From: Nocardioides palaemonis
GTDB taxonomy: Bacteria > Actinomycetota > Actinomycetes > Propionibacteriales > Nocardioidaceae
Length of the DNA: 64,000 nucleotides
Assembly (NCBI RefSeq): GCF_018275325.1
Contig: NZ_JAGVQR010000001.1
Span: forward strand, 310,001-374,000
Direction of reading: 5' to 3'
The position numbers were made by a program, and so were the translations under genes. The notes beneath the pieces were generated by a model that searched no databases, had not been told where the DNA came from, and worked only from the letters and a program-made list of their open reading frames with translations. Below, one piece after another: positions 10,048 through 18,515 of the stretch (its first letter is position 1; the number at the start of each line of letters is the position of its first letter).

Positions 10048-10977
10048 GAGGTCGGCGGCCACCATCCGGCGCACGACCTCCTCGAAGGCGACCGTCGGCG
10101 CCCAGCCGAGCACCTCGCGTGCCCGCGAGGCGTCACCGACCAGCTCGGTCGGGTCGGCGGGGCGGAAGAACGCGGGGTCGACCCGGACCAGCGGCTCCCA
10201 GTCGGCGATCCCGGCGGCGGTGAAGGCGGCGGCGACGAACTCGCGGACCGAGTGCGAGCGACCGGTCGCGACGACGTAGTCGCCCGGCTCGTCGGCGCGC
10301 GCCGCCCGGACCATGGCGTCGACGTAGTCGGGTGCCCAGCCCCAGTCGCGGCGCGCGTCGAGGTTGCCGAGCGCGAGACCGTCGGCCTCGCCGCGCGCGA
10401 TGGCGGCGACCGTCGAGGTGATCTTGCGGGTGACGAACCGGTCGGGGCGCCGAGGCGACTCGTGGTTGTAGAGCACGACGCTCGACACGTGCTGGTCCCG
10501 CCGGCGGCAGACGCCGGCGGCGAGGTGGGCGTACGCCTTCGCCGCGCCGTAGGGGTTCACCGGCCGCAGCGCGGTGTCCTCGGTCTGCGGCGACTCCGCC
10601 GGCTCGCCGAAGATCTCGGCGCTGGAGGCCTGCACGAAGCGGGTGTCGCCCGCCAGCCGTGCCGACTCCATCAGCGCGACGGCGGCCTGGCCGTTGACGT
10701 GGGCCGTGCGGTCGGGCTCCTCCCACGACTGGGCGACCGAGCTGATCGCGGCGAGGTTGTAGAGCTCGGTCGGTGCGACGTCGCGCACCACCCGCCGGGT
10801 CGCCTCGACGTCGCCGAGGTCGCCCTCGTGGAGGACCACCTCGGTCGGACAGTGGGCGGGGTGGCCGTCGGCGGCCAGCACGAGCGCGTGGACCTCGAGG
10901 CCGTCGGCCACCAGCCGCTCGGCGAGGTAGCTGCCGTCCTGGCCGCCGATCCCGGTGATGAGGGCCCGAGCGGTCAC
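10027..10977 (-). CDS. GDP-mannose 4,6-dehydratase paralogue
   Basis: This 316-residue SDR enzyme has GIGGQDGSYLAE (NADP site), QASSAEIFGE, NPYGAAKAYAH (Tyr-Lys pair), YNHESPRRP and LGNLDARRDWGWAPDYVDAM. The last two are signatures of Gmd rather than of the reductases RMD/GDP-fucose synthase. It would convert GDP-D-mannose to GDP-4-keto-6-deoxymannose. It is translationally coupled (GTGA overlap) behind a second Gmd. Why two tandem Gmds are kept is unclear: a heteromer, or specificity for another GDP-heptose-like sugar, are possibilities. The 3' end runs into the repeat array. Confidence 0.85.
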   Translation of the reverse strand: MTARALITGIGGQDGSYLAERLVADGLEVHALVLAADGHPAHCPTEVVLHEGDLGDVEATRRVVRDVAPTELYNLAAISSVAQSWEEPDRTAHVNGQAAVALMESARLAGDTRFVQASSAEIFGEPAESPQTEDTALRPVNPYGAAKAYAHLAAGVCRRRDQHVSSVVLYNHESPRRPDRFVTRKITSTVAAIARGEADGLALGNLDARRDWGWAPDYVDAMVRAARADEPGDYVVATGRSHSVREFVAAAFTAAGIADWEPLVRVDPAFFRPADPTELVGDASRAREVLGWAPTVAFEEVVRRMVAADLGPTLAG

Positions 10978-11954
10978 CAGCCGGCCTTGGCGGCGGCGAT
11001 GTCGGCGTCGACCATCATCGCCACGAGGTCGGCGAACGGCACGGTCGGCGTCCAGCCCAGCTTGTCCTGCGCCTTCGACGCGTCCCCGATCAGCAGCTCG
11101 ACCTCGGCCGGCCGCATGAACCGCGGGTCCTGCTTGACGTAGGGCGCCCAGTCGTCGATGCCGACGTGGCGGAAGGCGATCTCGAGGAAGTCGCGGATCG
11201 ACCAGGTCTCGCCGGTGGCGATGACGTAGTCGTCACCCTCGTCCTGCTGGAGCATCCGCCACATCGCCTCGACGTAGTCGCCGGCGTAGCCCCAGTCGCG
11301 CCGCGAGTCGAGGTTGCCGAGGGTGACGTCCTCCTGCTGCCCGAGGTGGATCCGGGCGACGGCCTGGCTGATCTTGCGGGTCACGAACTCCGGCCCGCGC
11401 CGCGGCGACTCGTGGTTGAAGAGGATCCCCGACGAGGCGTGCATGCCGTAGGACTCGCGGTAGTTGATGGTCATGTAGTGGCCGTAGACCTTGCTGACGC
11501 CGTAGGGCGAGCGCGGCCAGAGCAGCGTGCTCTCGGACTGCGGGACCTCCTGCACCTTGCCGAACATCTCCGAGCTCGACGCCTGGTAGAACCGGATGCT
11601 CGCCGGGTCGTCGCCCGCGTGGAGGCGTACGGCCTCGAGCACGTTGAGCACGCCCATGCCGGTCACGTCGCTGGTGACGAAGGCGTTCTCCCACGAGTAC
11701 GCGACGAACGAGATCGCGCCGAGGTTGTAGACCTCGTCGGGCTGCGAGTCGCGCATCGCCCGCATCAGGCTGGAGAGGTCGGTGAGGTCGCCGTTGTGGA
11801 GCGTGACGTCGGGGACGACCTTCTGCACCAGCTCGCGGCGCGGGTTGTTCTGCCCGCGGATCAGGCCGTGGACGTCGTAGCCCTTCTCCAGCAGCAGCTC
11901 GGCGAGGTAGAGCCCGTCCTGACCCGTGATTCCCGTGATGAGTGCACTCGGCAT
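10974..11954 (-). CDS. gmd: GDP-mannose 4,6-dehydratase
   Basis: From ATG 11954 the protein has 326 residues and begins MPSALITGITGQDGLYLAEL, the classic Gmd start; the in-frame ATG 15 codons upstream was rejected for that reason. It has QASSSEMFGKVQEVPQ, SPYGVSKVYGHY (catalytic Tyr-Lys), NHESPRRGPEFVTRKI and LGNLDSRRDWGYAGDYVEAM. The reaction is dehydration of GDP-mannose to GDP-4-keto-6-deoxymannose, precursor of GDP-fucose, rhamnose or perosamine. No downstream reductase or aminotransferase is found in the window. galE diverges from it with 43 bp between starts. Confidence 0.92.
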   Translation of the reverse strand: MPSALITGITGQDGLYLAELLLEKGYDVHGLIRGQNNPRRELVQKVVPDVTLHNGDLTDLSSLMRAMRDSQPDEVYNLGAISFVAYSWENAFVTSDVTGMGVLNVLEAVRLHAGDDPASIRFYQASSSEMFGKVQEVPQSESTLLWPRSPYGVSKVYGHYMTINYRESYGMHASSGILFNHESPRRGPEFVTRKISQAVARIHLGQQEDVTLGNLDSRRDWGYAGDYVEAMWRMLQQDEGDDYVIATGETWSIRDFLEIAFRHVGIDDWAPYVKQDPRFMRPAEVELLIGDASKAQDKLGWTPTVPFADLVAMMVDADIAAAKAGW

Positions 11955-11984
11955 GCGGGCCAGTCTGTCAGGCGCGCTGCTGGT

Positions 11985-11990
11985 TAGGGT
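11985..11990 (+). promoter_or_regulatory. Putative leaderless -10 element (TAGGGT) of galE
   Basis: TAGGGT ends seven bases before galE ATG 11998, the same arrangement as at rmlA. Confidence 0.5.
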
Positions 11991-11997
11991 GTGGCTC

Positions 11998-13011
11998 ATG
12001 AAGATCCTCGTCAGCGGCGGTGCCGGCTACATCGGCTCGCACACCGTCATCCAGCTCGTCGCCGCCGGCCACGACGTGATCATCGTCGACAACTTCAGCA
12101 ACTCGCACCCCGTCGTGAAGGGCCGGATGGAGGCGCTGACCGGGACCAGCCTGCCGCTGCACTCCTTCGACCTGTGCGACTACGACAAGACCGAGCACCT
12201 GTTCGCTGCCGAGGGCTTCGACGCGGTCATCCACTTCGCCGGCTTCAAGGCCGTCGGCGAGAGCGTGGCCAAGCCGCTGGAGTACTACGAGAACAACCTC
12301 GGCTCGACCTTCTCGCTGGTGCGCGCGATGCAGAAGCACGACGTCGACAAGCTGGTCTTCTCCTCCAGCGCCACGGTCTACGGCACCGACCAGGCCGGCG
12401 CCACCGAGGACCAGCCGACCTTCGCCACCAACCCGTACGGCTGGACCAAGGTGATGCAGGAGCAGATCCTGCGCGACGTCGCCGTCGCCTCGCCGGAGAT
12501 GCGCATCGCGCTGCTGCGCTACTTCAACCCGGTCGGCGCGCACCCGTCCGGCACCATCGGCGAGGACCCGTCCGGCATCCCGAACAACCTGACGCCCTTC
12601 ATCGCCCAGGTCGCGGTCGGCAAGCGCGACAAGCTCGCGGTCTTCGGTGACGACTACGACACCGTCGACGGCACCGGCGTGCGCGACTACATCCACGTCG
12701 AGGACCTCGCCGCCGGCCACGTCGCCGCCCTCGAGGAGCTCACCCGCACCGACAAGTCTGTCAACACCTGGAACCTCGGCTCCGGTCGCGGCACCAGCGT
12801 GCTGGAGATGCTCCACGCCTTCGAGCGCGCGGTCGGGCGCGAGCTGCCCTACGAGGTCGTCCCGCGCCGCCCCGGCGACGTCGCGACGTCGTACGCCGAC
12901 CCGTCGCGCGCCAACGCCGAGCTCGGCTGGAGCACCCAGAAGTCCATCGACGACATGGCCGCCGACGCCTGGCGCTGGCAGTCGCAGAACCCGCAGGGGT
13001 TCGCGGGCTGA
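11998..13011 (+). CDS. galE: UDP-glucose 4-epimerase
   Basis: This 337-residue enzyme begins MKILVSGGAGYIGSHTV. It has HFAGFKAVGESV, FSSSATVYG, NPYGWTKVM (Tyr-Lys), LRYFNPVGAHPSG and VRDYIHVEDLAAGHVAA, all diagnostic of GalE. It interconverts UDP-glucose and UDP-galactose with tightly bound NAD, supplying galactose units to the glycan locus and taking part in galactose catabolism. The TGA overlaps the ATG of the next gene (TGATG), coupling it to a cell-wall amidase. The start is fixed by a TAGGGT hexamer seven bases upstream and by family alignment. Confidence 0.96.
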   Translation: MKILVSGGAGYIGSHTVIQLVAAGHDVIIVDNFSNSHPVVKGRMEALTGTSLPLHSFDLCDYDKTEHLFAAEGFDAVIHFAGFKAVGESVAKPLEYYENNLGSTFSLVRAMQKHDVDKLVFSSSATVYGTDQAGATEDQPTFATNPYGWTKVMQEQILRDVAVASPEMRIALLRYFNPVGAHPSGTIGEDPSGIPNNLTPFIAQVAVGKRDKLAVFGDDYDTVDGTGVRDYIHVEDLAAGHVAALEELTRTDKSVNTWNLGSGRGTSVLEMLHAFERAVGRELPYEVVPRRPGDVATSYADPSRANAELGWSTQKSIDDMAADAWRWQSQNPQGFAG

Positions 13012-13829
13012 TGCGCCGGCTCGCGCCCGTCCTCGCCCTGGTGCTGTCGCTGGCGGTGGGGTCCGGGGGCGCCGTCGCCGGCGCGACTCGAGCGGAGACA
13101 TCTCCGCTCGACGCACGCAACAGCGTGCGCCCAGCGTCGATGGCGGTCGACAAGTCGGCCGATCCGCTGGCCGGTCGGGTGGTCGTGATCGACCCCGGCC
13201 ACCAGCTCGGCAACCACAACTTCCCGGCCGAGATCAACCGGCCGGTGCCGGCCGGCGGCTTCACCAAGCCCTGCAACACGACCGGCACGGCGACCAACCG
13301 CGGCTTCCCGGAGGCGACCTTCACCTGGCAGGTCTCCCGGCTGCTCGCGAAGCGGCTGCGCGCGCTCGGTGCGACCGTGCGGATGACGCGGCACAGCAAC
13401 CGCCAGGACCGCTGGGGCCCGTGCGTCGACGTCCGTGGCCGGGCCGGCAACGCGATCGACGCCGACCTCAAGGTCTCGGTGCACGCGGACGGGTCGTACG
13501 CCCGGGGAGCCCGCGGCTTCCACGTGATCGTGCCGCCGGACCGGGCGCCCTGGACCGACGACATCGCCGCGCCGTCGATGCGGCTCGCCCAGGCGCTGAA
13601 GGAGGGGCTGCTCGGCAAGCGGTTCGTGGTCGCCAACTACGTCGCCGGCGGCGACGGCCTCGACGTCCGCTCCGACCTCGGCACCCTCAACCTCTCCGAC
13701 GTCCCGACCGCGATGGTCGAGCTCGGCAACATGCGCTCAGCCGCCGAAGCCCGCGTGATGACCTCGCCGCGCGGGCGGGCGCGCTACGCGCGGGGGCTGG
13801 TCGTCGGTATCCGGGAGTTCCTGGGCTGA
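13011..13829 (+). CDS. Secreted N-acetylmuramoyl-L-alanine amidase (Amidase_3)
   Basis: The 272-residue protein has a Sec signal peptide (RR, then LAPVLALVLSLAVGSGGAVAGA, cleavage near residue 24). The amidase_3 domain covers about 55-270. Expected zinc and catalytic residues are visible: H64 in DPGHQ, E101 in FPEATF, H158 in VSVHADG and E237 in MVELGN. It would cut the amide between N-acetylmuramic acid and L-alanine in peptidoglycan outside the cell. The ATG overlaps the galE stop. Four cysteines are present in all; two in the mature domain (C88, C138) could form a disulfide. Confidence 0.9.
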   Translation: MRRLAPVLALVLSLAVGSGGAVAGATRAETSPLDARNSVRPASMAVDKSADPLAGRVVVIDPGHQLGNHNFPAEINRPVPAGGFTKPCNTTGTATNRGFPEATFTWQVSRLLAKRLRALGATVRMTRHSNRQDRWGPCVDVRGRAGNAIDADLKVSVHADGSYARGARGFHVIVPPDRAPWTDDIAAPSMRLAQALKEGLLGKRFVVANYVAGGDGLDVRSDLGTLNLSDVPTAMVELGNMRSAAEARVMTSPRGRARYARGLVVGIREFLG

Positions 13830-13970
13830 CCGGCCGCCGACGAAAGTAGGCAGCTCGAGCGGCGCCCCGAGCCGGCGAGCGTACGGCCGGTGATCCGCGG
13901 CGCGAACTGCCTGCCGAAGGTCTGTGGATGACCGGGTGCGGGGCGGCCGGCGGTCGGACACGCTGCCCGG

Positions 13971-14843
13971 ATGACGCACATGACGTCCTCCTACGTGGTG
14001 CGGATCTTCGGCGGTGTCGCTCGCTGGGGTGAGCTGGCGCCCCTCGTCACCCGCGCCCAGCTCGACGCCGAGCTCGCGGCCGGGACGATCACCCGGCTCC
14101 AGCGCGGGACGTACGCCCTGGGTGACCTCGCCGACGTCAGGGCGAGCGCCGCCGCGGTGTCGGGGACCGTCTCCCACCTGTGCGCCGCCATCGAGCACGG
14201 GCGGAAGGTGAAGCACCCGCCGGACCGGCCGACAGTCACGCTGCCGCGCAACCGGTCGCACCCCGGGGACGGCCTGGAGGTCCACTGGCGCGACCTGAGG
14301 GCGACGCAGGTGCAGCGCGGTGTGACGCACCCCGTCGTGACGGTGATCGACTGCGCGCGGGCGTACGACTTCGACGTCGCGCTCAGCGTCGCCGACTCGG
14401 CGTTGCGAGCGGGGTCAGTGAGTCGGCGGAGCCTCGTCGCAGCGGCGGAGGCCAGTCCGCGGACCGGAAGGGCGAAGGCGTTGCGGGTGGCGCGAGCAGC
14501 CGATGGCCGAGCCGCCAAACCCTTCGAGTCCTGTGCCCGCGCCATCGCGTCCGAGGTCCGCGGGCTGCGCGTCGAGCCGCAGGTGTCCATCCGCGGTGTC
14601 GGTCGGGTCGACCTCGCCGACCTCGCGCTGGGGATCGTGGTCGAGTGCGAGTCGTTCGAGTTCCACAGCGACGCGGCGTCGCTGGAGAAGGACGTCAGGC
14701 GCTACACGGCGTGCGCGCGCCGCGGTCTGGTCGTCGTGCGCTTCACGTGGAAGGAGGTGATGTTCGACCCCGACTACTGCCGGGCGGCCCTCCAGGACGT
14801 GGTCGACCTCCGACTCCAGCAGGCAGTTCGCCGGACCTGGTGA
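13971..14843 (+). CDS. AbiEi-like / DUF559 domain protein
   Basis: This 290-residue protein is of a type common in actinobacteria. The N-terminal region (about 15-60, WGELAPLVTRAQLDAELAAG then RGTYAL) is a winged-helix AbiEi-antitoxin-like domain. The C-terminal ~100 residues (RVDLADLALGIVVECESFEFH ... RYTACARRGLVVVRFTWKEVM) resemble the DUF559/Vsr-type PD-(D/E)XK nuclease fold, with D of VDLAD and E of VECESF as likely acidic residues. No partner toxin gene adjoins it, so toxin-antitoxin function is doubtful. A CACGCT hexamer six bases before ATG 13971 supports the first ATG; a second in-frame ATG lies nine bases on. Confidence 0.7.
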   Translation: MTHMTSSYVVRIFGGVARWGELAPLVTRAQLDAELAAGTITRLQRGTYALGDLADVRASAAAVSGTVSHLCAAIEHGRKVKHPPDRPTVTLPRNRSHPGDGLEVHWRDLRATQVQRGVTHPVVTVIDCARAYDFDVALSVADSALRAGSVSRRSLVAAAEASPRTGRAKALRVARAADGRAAKPFESCARAIASEVRGLRVEPQVSIRGVGRVDLADLALGIVVECESFEFHSDAASLEKDVRRYTACARRGLVVVRFTWKEVMFDPDYCRAALQDVVDLRLQQAVRRTW

Positions 14844-14903
14844 CCGATCCACGCTCAGCCGCGCGCGGCCGCAGCTGAACTGCCTATTCCCGGCGGTGCT
14901 GGC

Positions 14904-15806
14904 TCAGCGCACCCCGAGCTCGGCCAACCCGCGCAGGACGACGCGCAGGTGCGCGACCTCGTGGGTGCGGATCAGGTGGGTGCCGCCGAGCGCGGCGAAG
15001 ACGGCGTAGAAGCCCTCGCCCTTGCGGAACTCGTCGCCGAAGACGTCGAAGCTGTGGGGGACGGCGTTGCAGACCGGGACGCCGAGCGGGCGCAGCCGGA
15101 AGCCCTGGGCGAGGACCTTGGTCTGGTGGCGGGCGCGGGTCAGCGGGTCGACGAGGTTGCCGTAGAAGAACCCCATGCCAGGGTCGATGACGACCTTGTC
15201 CACGCCGAGCGACCGGGCGTGCGCGATGCGGGGCGCGAAGTGGTCGAGCAGCACCGGTACGGGGTCGGCGTCGGGCGGCACGTCGGAGATCTCGCGGACG
15301 TTGGCGGTCTCGCCGAAGCAGAGCACCACGGCGGCGTCGTACTCCGCGGCGAGCGCCAGCATCTCGTCCTCGTGCTCGCGGCCGGTCATGTTGAGGACCC
15401 GGGCGCCGGCGTCGAGGCAGGCGCGCACGACCTCGGGCTCGTAGGTCTCCACCGAGACCACTGCCTCCTCCGCCAGGCCCTTCACGGCCGGGACCAGGCG
15501 CGCGACCTGGTCGTCGGCGCCCACGCGGGCGGCGGTGGCGTTGCTGGACTCGGCGCCGAGGTCGATGATCGCGGCGCCCTGGGCGGCCTGCACGCGCCCC
15601 ATCCGCACGGCATCGGAGGGGCTGGTGGCCACGCTCTCGCGGTAGGTCGAGTCACGGGACAGGTTGACGCAGCCCATGAGGGTCACCGGCCCGTCGCCGA
15701 TCGTCACCGGGCCGCGCGGCCCCGGCAGCACGACCGGGGCCACGGGGGAGTCCCAGGCCTCTCCGTGGGCGTGCTGGAGGTGGGCCAGGTCCGCAAGGGT
15801 GATCAC
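14904..15806 (-). CDS. Dihydropteroate synthase-like protein, divergent
   Basis: From GTG 15806 the protein has 300 residues with a TIM-barrel DHPS layout. The conserved blocks are altered. The usual NVTPDSFSDGG becomes NLSRDSTYRES, IDxGxESTRP becomes IDLGAESSNATAARVG, SIDT becomes SVETYEPE, and IND becomes LNMTGREHED. VIDPGMGF and a C-terminal RTHEV remain. True DHPS joins p-aminobenzoate to dihydropterin pyrophosphate; with these changes the activity may differ, as for mycobacterial FolP2. It diverges from a RibD_C-type reductase gene. The start follows a TACGAT hexamer by seven bases. Confidence 0.78.
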   Translation of the reverse strand: MITLADLAHLQHAHGEAWDSPVAPVVLPGPRGPVTIGDGPVTLMGCVNLSRDSTYRESVATSPSDAVRMGRVQAAQGAAIIDLGAESSNATAARVGADDQVARLVPAVKGLAEEAVVSVETYEPEVVRACLDAGARVLNMTGREHEDEMLALAAEYDAAVVLCFGETANVREISDVPPDADPVPVLLDHFAPRIAHARSLGVDKVVIDPGMGFFYGNLVDPLTRARHQTKVLAQGFRLRPLGVPVCNAVPHSFDVFGDEFRKGEGFYAVFAALGGTHLIRTHEVAHLRVVLRGLAELGVR

Positions 15807-15813
15807 GGCGGAA

Positions 15814-15819
15814 ATCGTA
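15814..15819 (-). promoter_or_regulatory. Putative leaderless -10 element (TACGAT) of the folP-like gene
   Basis: On the minus strand TACGAT ends seven bases before the GTG at 15806, which decides that start. Confidence 0.45.
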
Positions 15820-15836
15820 GAGGGGAGGATGGAACG

Positions 15837-16511
15837 GTGACCGAGTCCTTCGAGCTGCAGCGCCTGTCCGACCTGTCCGACGAGCAGCTCCAGGAGGCGT
15901 ACGCCCCGCGCGGCGAGCCGTGGATGCGGGTCAACTTCGTGAGCACCGTCGACGGCTCCGCGACCGGCGCCGACGGCCTGAGCACGAGCATCAACGACGA
16001 CGCCGACAAGCGGGTCTTCGACACCCTCCGCAAGCACGCCGACTGCCTCGTGGTCGGCGCCGGCACGATCCGCGACGAGGAGTACGACGTCCCGAAGATC
16101 CCGGTCGTCGTGGTCAGCCGCCGCGCCGACGTGCCCCCGACGCTGCGCGAGGCACCCCGCGAGCGCGTGCTGGTGGCGACCGTCGCGAGCGCCGAGGGGC
16201 TCGACGAGGCGCGCGAGCTGCTCGGCCACGAGCAGGTGCTGGTGCTGGGCGAGGACGAGATCGACCTGGTCGCGCTGAAGGCCGAGCTGCTGAGCCGCGG
16301 CTGGCGCGACCAGCTCTGCGAGGGCGGGCCCTCGCTGTTCGGCGATCTGCTCGCCGCCGGCGTGGTCGACGAGCTGTGCTGGACGATCTCGCCGCGCCTG
16401 GTCGCCGGCGACGGCCCGCGGATCGCCGGCGGTCCGGACGTCGACGTGGCCGTGCGCCCCGCCCTGCTGCTGGAGCAGGACGGGACGCTGCTGGGCCGCT
16501 GGCTGGTCTGA
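15837..16511 (+). CDS. RibD C-terminal domain (pyrimidine/dihydrofolate reductase-like) protein
   Basis: This 224-residue single-domain protein has a DHFR-like fold of the RibD_C family. Visible blocks are WMRVNFVSTVDGSATGADGLS at about 27-47, DKRVFDTLRKHADCLVVGAGTI, and CEGGPSLFGDLLAAGVVDELCWTISP near the C-terminus. Family members reduce the riboflavin precursor 5-amino-6-ribosylamino-pyrimidinedione, and some reduce dihydrofolate. No deaminase domain is present. The GTG start is preceded by GGGGAGG with an eight-base spacing. Its head-to-head position with a FolP-like gene hints at pteridine metabolism, which is inference. Confidence 0.82.
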   Translation: MTESFELQRLSDLSDEQLQEAYAPRGEPWMRVNFVSTVDGSATGADGLSTSINDDADKRVFDTLRKHADCLVVGAGTIRDEEYDVPKIPVVVVSRRADVPPTLREAPRERVLVATVASAEGLDEARELLGHEQVLVLGEDEIDLVALKAELLSRGWRDQLCEGGPSLFGDLLAAGVVDELCWTISPRLVAGDGPRIAGGPDVDVAVRPALLLEQDGTLLGRWLV

Positions 16512-16517
16512 GCCGGC

Positions 16518-18425
16518 CTACGGCACCGCGGGGTAGTCCGCGACGTAGCTCGGGACTCCCGGTGCGGTGGCGTCGACGCGCGCGCCGACCCCGTTGACGA
16601 CGTGCTCGATGCTGCCCGCGTCGAGGTTGACCGTCATCACGTGGTGCAGCCGGACGCCGGCGCGGTCGGGCACCTCGAACCCGTTGTCGGTCGTGATGGT
16701 CGGGTCGTTGCGGTTGAAGACGTAGACACCGCCGCCGAACAGCTGGTGGCGCTGCACCCGGTCGGAGACCTTGTAGCCGGTCCAGCCGAGGGTGCCGTCC
16801 GGGCGGGTCCAGTCGGCCTGCGACGGCGGGTCGTAGGGCAGCTCGTTCTGGTAGAGCACGACGTGGCCGTCCTCGCCGTTCCAGATGGTGTTGTGCTGCT
16901 GGAAGTGCTCGACGAAGAGGCCGGTCGCGCGGACCCGATCACCGTTGACCACGACGCCGACCGGCGCGGTGTTGGTGTGCCACCGGTCGGTGTCGCCACT
17001 GACCCCGGCGGTGAAGCCCTCGATGCCGTGGTCGGCGCGCCAGACCCAGGTGTGGTCGATCAGCACGTCGTCGGCGTCCACGACCAGCGCGGTGCGGGTG
17101 CGACCGACGTGCGGTCCGCCGACGCGGAAGTAGACGTCGTTGAGCGTGGTGCTCGGCACGGACGTGCGGTGACCGCGACCGTGCCCGCGGCGACCCTCGA
17201 TGTGCATGAGGGCCCTCGACTCGCGCAGCCCGGCGTCGATCGTCACGCCCGCGACGACCACGTCGGAGGCCTTGGCGTCGACGACGACGGGGGTCGCGCC
17301 GCGTACGGACGTCAGCGTCGCCTGGCCGAGGCCGAGGACGACCGTGCCGCTGCGGCGGATCTCCAGGCTGCGGTCGACGTCGTAGACGCCCGGGGTGAGC
17401 AGGAGGTTCTTGCCGCGGGCGAGGGCGGTGGCCAGCACGCGCGCGGGCTGGTCGGGCGAGGCGACGTGGAACGACGACAGCGGGAGGTCGCGACCGCTGG
17501 TCCCACCGGTCGTCCAGTCGGGGCCGAGCGAGTCGGTGCGGGGCGCGGGGACCCGGACCCGCCAGGCGCCGTCGGTGACGTGGAGGTAGGGCTTCTCGCG
17601 GCTGAGCGGGGTGCGCTCGAGGGTGGTGTAGGGCTCGGTCGGGAAGGTGGCCTCGGACGGCGCGCCGACGGTGCCGGCGAAGACCTGGTTCCAGACGCCG
17701 TTGGACCAGGAGGCGACCTCGGAGTTGCGGGTCAACCACTGCTGCTGCGAGCCGTTGACGACGGTCCCGGCGCGGGAGTCGGCGAGATAGCCGCCGCTGG
17801 CGAACTGCGGGCCGTCGGTGCAGTAGTCCATCAGCGAGAGGGTGCCGCCGCGGACGTCGACGCGTCGCAGCGCCGAGGCCTGCGAGGCCGCCCAGAAGTT
17901 GGCCGAGGCGCGGCAGCCGTCCTGCCCGGTGCCGTTGACGTCGATCGTCAGGTTCGACATCGAGCGCCAGAAGTTGTTGAGCGCGACGCAGTAGGGCTGG
18001 GTCGGGCCGTCGCTGAGGCAGCGGTTGTAGACCTCGACCTTGCCGTTGATGACGACGTCGGACGGGGAGGCGCCGAGCCCGGCGACCTCGGTGTAGTAGC
18101 CGACCTTGATCTGCAGCGGGTCGTCGGCGGTGCCGTAGGTGCCGGGCAGGAAGAGCAGGCTCCAGCGACCTTCGGACATCTCGGCGTCGACCTGCTGCTG
18201 CCAGATCTCGTCGGCGCGCTGCTCGATCTCGGCGGTCGGCATGGAGGGGTCGACCACGACGACCTGGTCACCGAGGTCGGGGGCGGCGGGGGCCGGCGCC
18301 GGCCGCGGCGCGGCATCGGCGGTGGGCGTGAGGGCGGCCGGCACGAGGGCGCCGACGGCGAGGACGAGGGCCGCGGTGACCGTGCGCAGCGGCGTACGAC
18401 GGGGGTGGGGGTGCGGAGCGTTCAT
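16518..18425 (-). CDS. Secreted right-handed beta-helix protein
   Basis: From ATG 18425 the protein has 635 residues with a signal peptide (RRTPLRTVTAALVLAVGALV, Ala-rich cleavage near residue 40). The mature region carries LLFLPGTYGTADDPLQIKVG, YYTEVAGLGASPSDVVING, NNFWRSMSNLTIDV, NGSQQQWLTRNSEV and SNGVWNQVFAGTVGAP. It then shows repeated short beta strands (VVLGLGQATL, VVVAGVTIDA, VLIDHTWVW). This is the pattern of secreted pectate-lyase-like/GH55-like helices known in Streptomyces, where some are misannotated as adenylyl cyclases. The substrate is unknown. A CebR-like operator lies just upstream, suggesting control by oligosaccharides. The ORF extends upstream, but ATG 18425 has GAAGG at a suitable distance. 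Confidence 0.8.
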   Translation of the reverse strand: MNAPHPHPRRTPLRTVTAALVLAVGALVPAALTPTADAAPRPAPAPAAPDLGDQVVVVDPSMPTAEIEQRADEIWQQQVDAEMSEGRWSLLFLPGTYGTADDPLQIKVGYYTEVAGLGASPSDVVINGKVEVYNRCLSDGPTQPYCVALNNFWRSMSNLTIDVNGTGQDGCRASANFWAASQASALRRVDVRGGTLSLMDYCTDGPQFASGGYLADSRAGTVVNGSQQQWLTRNSEVASWSNGVWNQVFAGTVGAPSEATFPTEPYTTLERTPLSREKPYLHVTDGAWRVRVPAPRTDSLGPDWTTGGTSGRDLPLSSFHVASPDQPARVLATALARGKNLLLTPGVYDVDRSLEIRRSGTVVLGLGQATLTSVRGATPVVVDAKASDVVVAGVTIDAGLRESRALMHIEGRRGHGRGHRTSVPSTTLNDVYFRVGGPHVGRTRTALVVDADDVLIDHTWVWRADHGIEGFTAGVSGDTDRWHTNTAPVGVVVNGDRVRATGLFVEHFQQHNTIWNGEDGHVVLYQNELPYDPPSQADWTRPDGTLGWTGYKVSDRVQRHQLFGGGVYVFNRNDPTITTDNGFEVPDRAGVRLHHVMTVNLDAGSIEHVVNGVGARVDATAPGVPSYVADYPAVP

Positions 18426-18443
18426 GGAGGCCTTCCCGAAGAG

Positions 18444-18457
18444 TGAGAGCGCTTCCA
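18444..18457. promoter_or_regulatory. CebR/LacI-type operator-like palindrome
   Basis: TGAGAGCGCTTCCA matches the Streptomyces CebR box TGGGAGCGCTCCCA at 12 of 14 positions. It lies 19-32 bp upstream of the beta-helix gene start, where a repressor would block transcription. Confidence 0.5.
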
Positions 18458-18515
18458 CACAACATGCCGCACCTGACGTGACGGGCGCCACACCCCCGTC
18501 CCCGCCGTGGACGGA

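Noticed and set aside
10027..10977. Reading the second Gmd-like gene as the reductase RMD or GDP-fucose synthase
   Set aside because: It carries NHESPRRP and LGNLDARRDWGWAPDYVDAM, which are Gmd signatures, and not the usual reductase motifs.
13971..14843. AbiE toxin-antitoxin system
   Set aside because: No AbiEii-like nucleotidyltransferase toxin adjoins it; the nearest genes are an amidase and a FolP-like gene.
16518..18425. Adenylyl cyclase, a name sometimes given to such proteins
   Set aside because: The visible sequence is a secreted beta-helix with a signal peptide and shows no cyclase motif.
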